Shown here: piece after piece, positions 63,318 to 64,000 of the stretch
How positions within the stretch are numbered: position 1 is the first letter of the stretch
Layout: each line of letters begins with the position of its first letter
Assembly (NCBI RefSeq): GCF_005843925.1
Contig: NZ_VCBC01000009.1
Span: forward strand, 1 to 64,000
DNA: 64,000 nt
Direction: 5' to 3'
From: Thalassotalea litorea
Lineage (GTDB): Bacteria; Pseudomonadota; Gammaproteobacteria; Enterobacterales; Alteromonadaceae
Notes under the pieces: model-generated
What the model was told of the DNA's origin: nothing
What the model saw: only the letters and a program-made list of their open reading frames with translations
The model's database searches: none
Translations under genes and position numbers: made by a program

Positions 63318-63710
63318 TTAATATAGATTATCAAGACTCGTCAGAATACCAGTTGCGTTGTCTAATAGAGCTTTTTGGCGTTCTTCTTCGGTTAAGATGT
63401 TAACAAATGGGGTTTTGCGGCGCAGGCGACGCATTTTCGGTGTGTTCTCTAGCATGGCGGCACGAAAGTCGTTTGGATGTTCAATGATATCCAAAATACT
63501 GTCCCAGGTGATATATGCACCATATCCAATACGACCAAGCTCTCGGCGCTTTTCTAATGTTTGTCGTACCTGCGGGACTAACTCAATCTGGCGTAGCATC
63601 TTTTCGGTAATGGCAACATGTAGGGCCAATACCTGGCGATCAATATACTCATCTTTGATGCCGTTCTTTTTGACTTGATAGGAACGGTTTTTTCTGCCTG
63701 TACCTTGCAT
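63318..63710 (-). CDS. Conserved hypothetical protein downstream of dnaE2
   Basis: 130 residues. Very basic N-terminus (GTGRKNRSYQVKKNGIKDEY), then a helical protein with YIDRQVLALHVAITEKML, WDSILDIIEHPNDFRAAML, and a terminal KTPFVNILTEEERQKAL. I do not recognise a function. It follows dnaE2 on the same strand by 18 bases, so it is probably co-transcribed with it. Confidence 0.7.
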   Translation of the reverse strand: MQGTGRKNRSYQVKKNGIKDEYIDRQVLALHVAITEKMLRQIELVPQVRQTLEKRRELGRIGYGAYITWDSILDIIEHPNDFRAAMLENTPKMRRLRRKTPFVNILTEEERQKALLDNATGILTSLDNLY

Positions 63711-63728
63711 AAACTAATCAATACCCAT

Positions 63729-64000
63729 TTAGTGAAAATCTCTGGATTGAGTCGTTAATAGTGATAGTTGTTCGCTGCGGTCAATTAACTTACCGGCGAT
63801 AATATGGATCACTTCGCCCTCGCGTTCCAGTATGCCTTTTACTTCCAATACCTTTGCGGACAAAAATGCCTGTTTTTGGGCTCTGGCGGTGCCTGCCCAT
63901 ACCACGACGTTAATATTGCCAGTATCATCTTCTAAAGTCATAAATGTAACCCCAGATGCAGTCCCCGGAGATTGCCTACCAGTGACTACGCCCACAACTG
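63729..64000 (-). CDS. dnaE2: Error-prone DNA polymerase, C-terminal end (partial)
   Basis: Only the last 90 or so codons are in the window; the gene continues beyond 64000. The visible part is the OB-fold end typical of ImuC/DnaE2 polymerases: GVVTGRQSPGTASGVTFMTL followed by EDDTGNINVVVW, then EREGEVIHIIAGKLID. This polymerase takes part in SOS-induced mutagenesis together with ImuA and ImuB, whose genes would be expected just outside. Confidence 0.88.
   Translation of the reverse strand, partial: VVGVVTGRQSPGTASGVTFMTLEDDTGNINVVVWAGTARAQKQAFLSAKVLEVKGILEREGEVIHIIAGKLIDRSEQLSLLTTQSRDFH

Overview
This window looks like chromosome of a marine gammaproteobacterium, most likely order Alteromonadales (Colwellia, Thalassotalea or Alteromonas-like). 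The evidence is gene content: an aroF-tyrA operon with pheA nearby, ETF and ETF-quinone oxidoreductase, a full System I cytochrome c maturation set, msrPQ, two large TonB-dependent receptors, a PL7 alginate lyase, and an ImuC/DnaE2 end. The assignment is inference from families; no ribosomal RNA lies in the window.

Layout. 1-950: gene-free, with a duplicated block of short hairpins. 948-3658: aroF-tyrA and a thioredoxin-like lipoprotein. 3768-9360: two membrane or envelope genes, then an RND adaptor and pump. 9465-9903: an 18-bp tandem array. 10122-12920: an M16 peptidase lipoprotein. 13015-14332: pheA behind a probable Phe attenuator. 14495-18289: a DUF2058 protein, a glutaredoxin-like protein, msrPQ and an RluA-type synthase. 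18401-18914: a 44-bp array with inverted copies. 19068-22187: methionine gamma-lyase divergent from a TyrR-like regulator, with TyrR-box-like palindromes between them. 22198-25241: a PP-loop ATPase/methyltransferase pair, a FAH-family hydrolase and YciH. 25525-29177: etfBA and etfD. 29355-31670: pdxH, then a possible 47-residue membrane peptide, PPK2 and a Nudix hydrolase. 31720-39794: a 3-hydroxybutyrate catabolic operon (permease, exported alpha/beta hydrolase, dehydrogenase, CoA transferase), divergent from a TonB receptor and a LuxR-type regulator. 39805-42335: small regulatory and envelope genes. 42416-47140: a TonB receptor and a PL7 alginate lyase. 48019-55650: ccmABCDE and ccmFGHI, divergent. 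55726-61399: a periplasmic GPx, hemH, a PepSY membrane protein carrying a 9-residue repeat, a SulP transporter and a DUF1289 protein. 61562-61637: tRNA-Phe. 62042-63016: a Y1/HUH transposase-like (RAYT-type) gene flanked by repeats. 63318-64000: a hypothetical gene and the end of dnaE2.

Main unexpected feature. One short motif, AGACACCCAT, recurs in seven places: arrays of 22 x 18 bp (9465), 7 x 44 bp (18401), 3 inverted copies (18831), 6 x 27 bp (47741), 4 x 27 bp inside a coding sequence (58115), and direct and inverted copies on the two sides of the transposase-like gene (61769 and 63211). This suggests a dispersed repeat family served by that protein. The arrays amplify with different period lengths, and one has entered a gene in frame as the peptide repeat SYQDTHVKG.

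Other points worth following are the 3-hydroxybutyrate locus, which looks like a complete outer-membrane-to-cytosol route for hydroxybutyrate oligomers, the QueC-like PP-loop/methyltransferase pair, the pheA attenuator, and a TyrR-like regulator that keeps GAFTGA.
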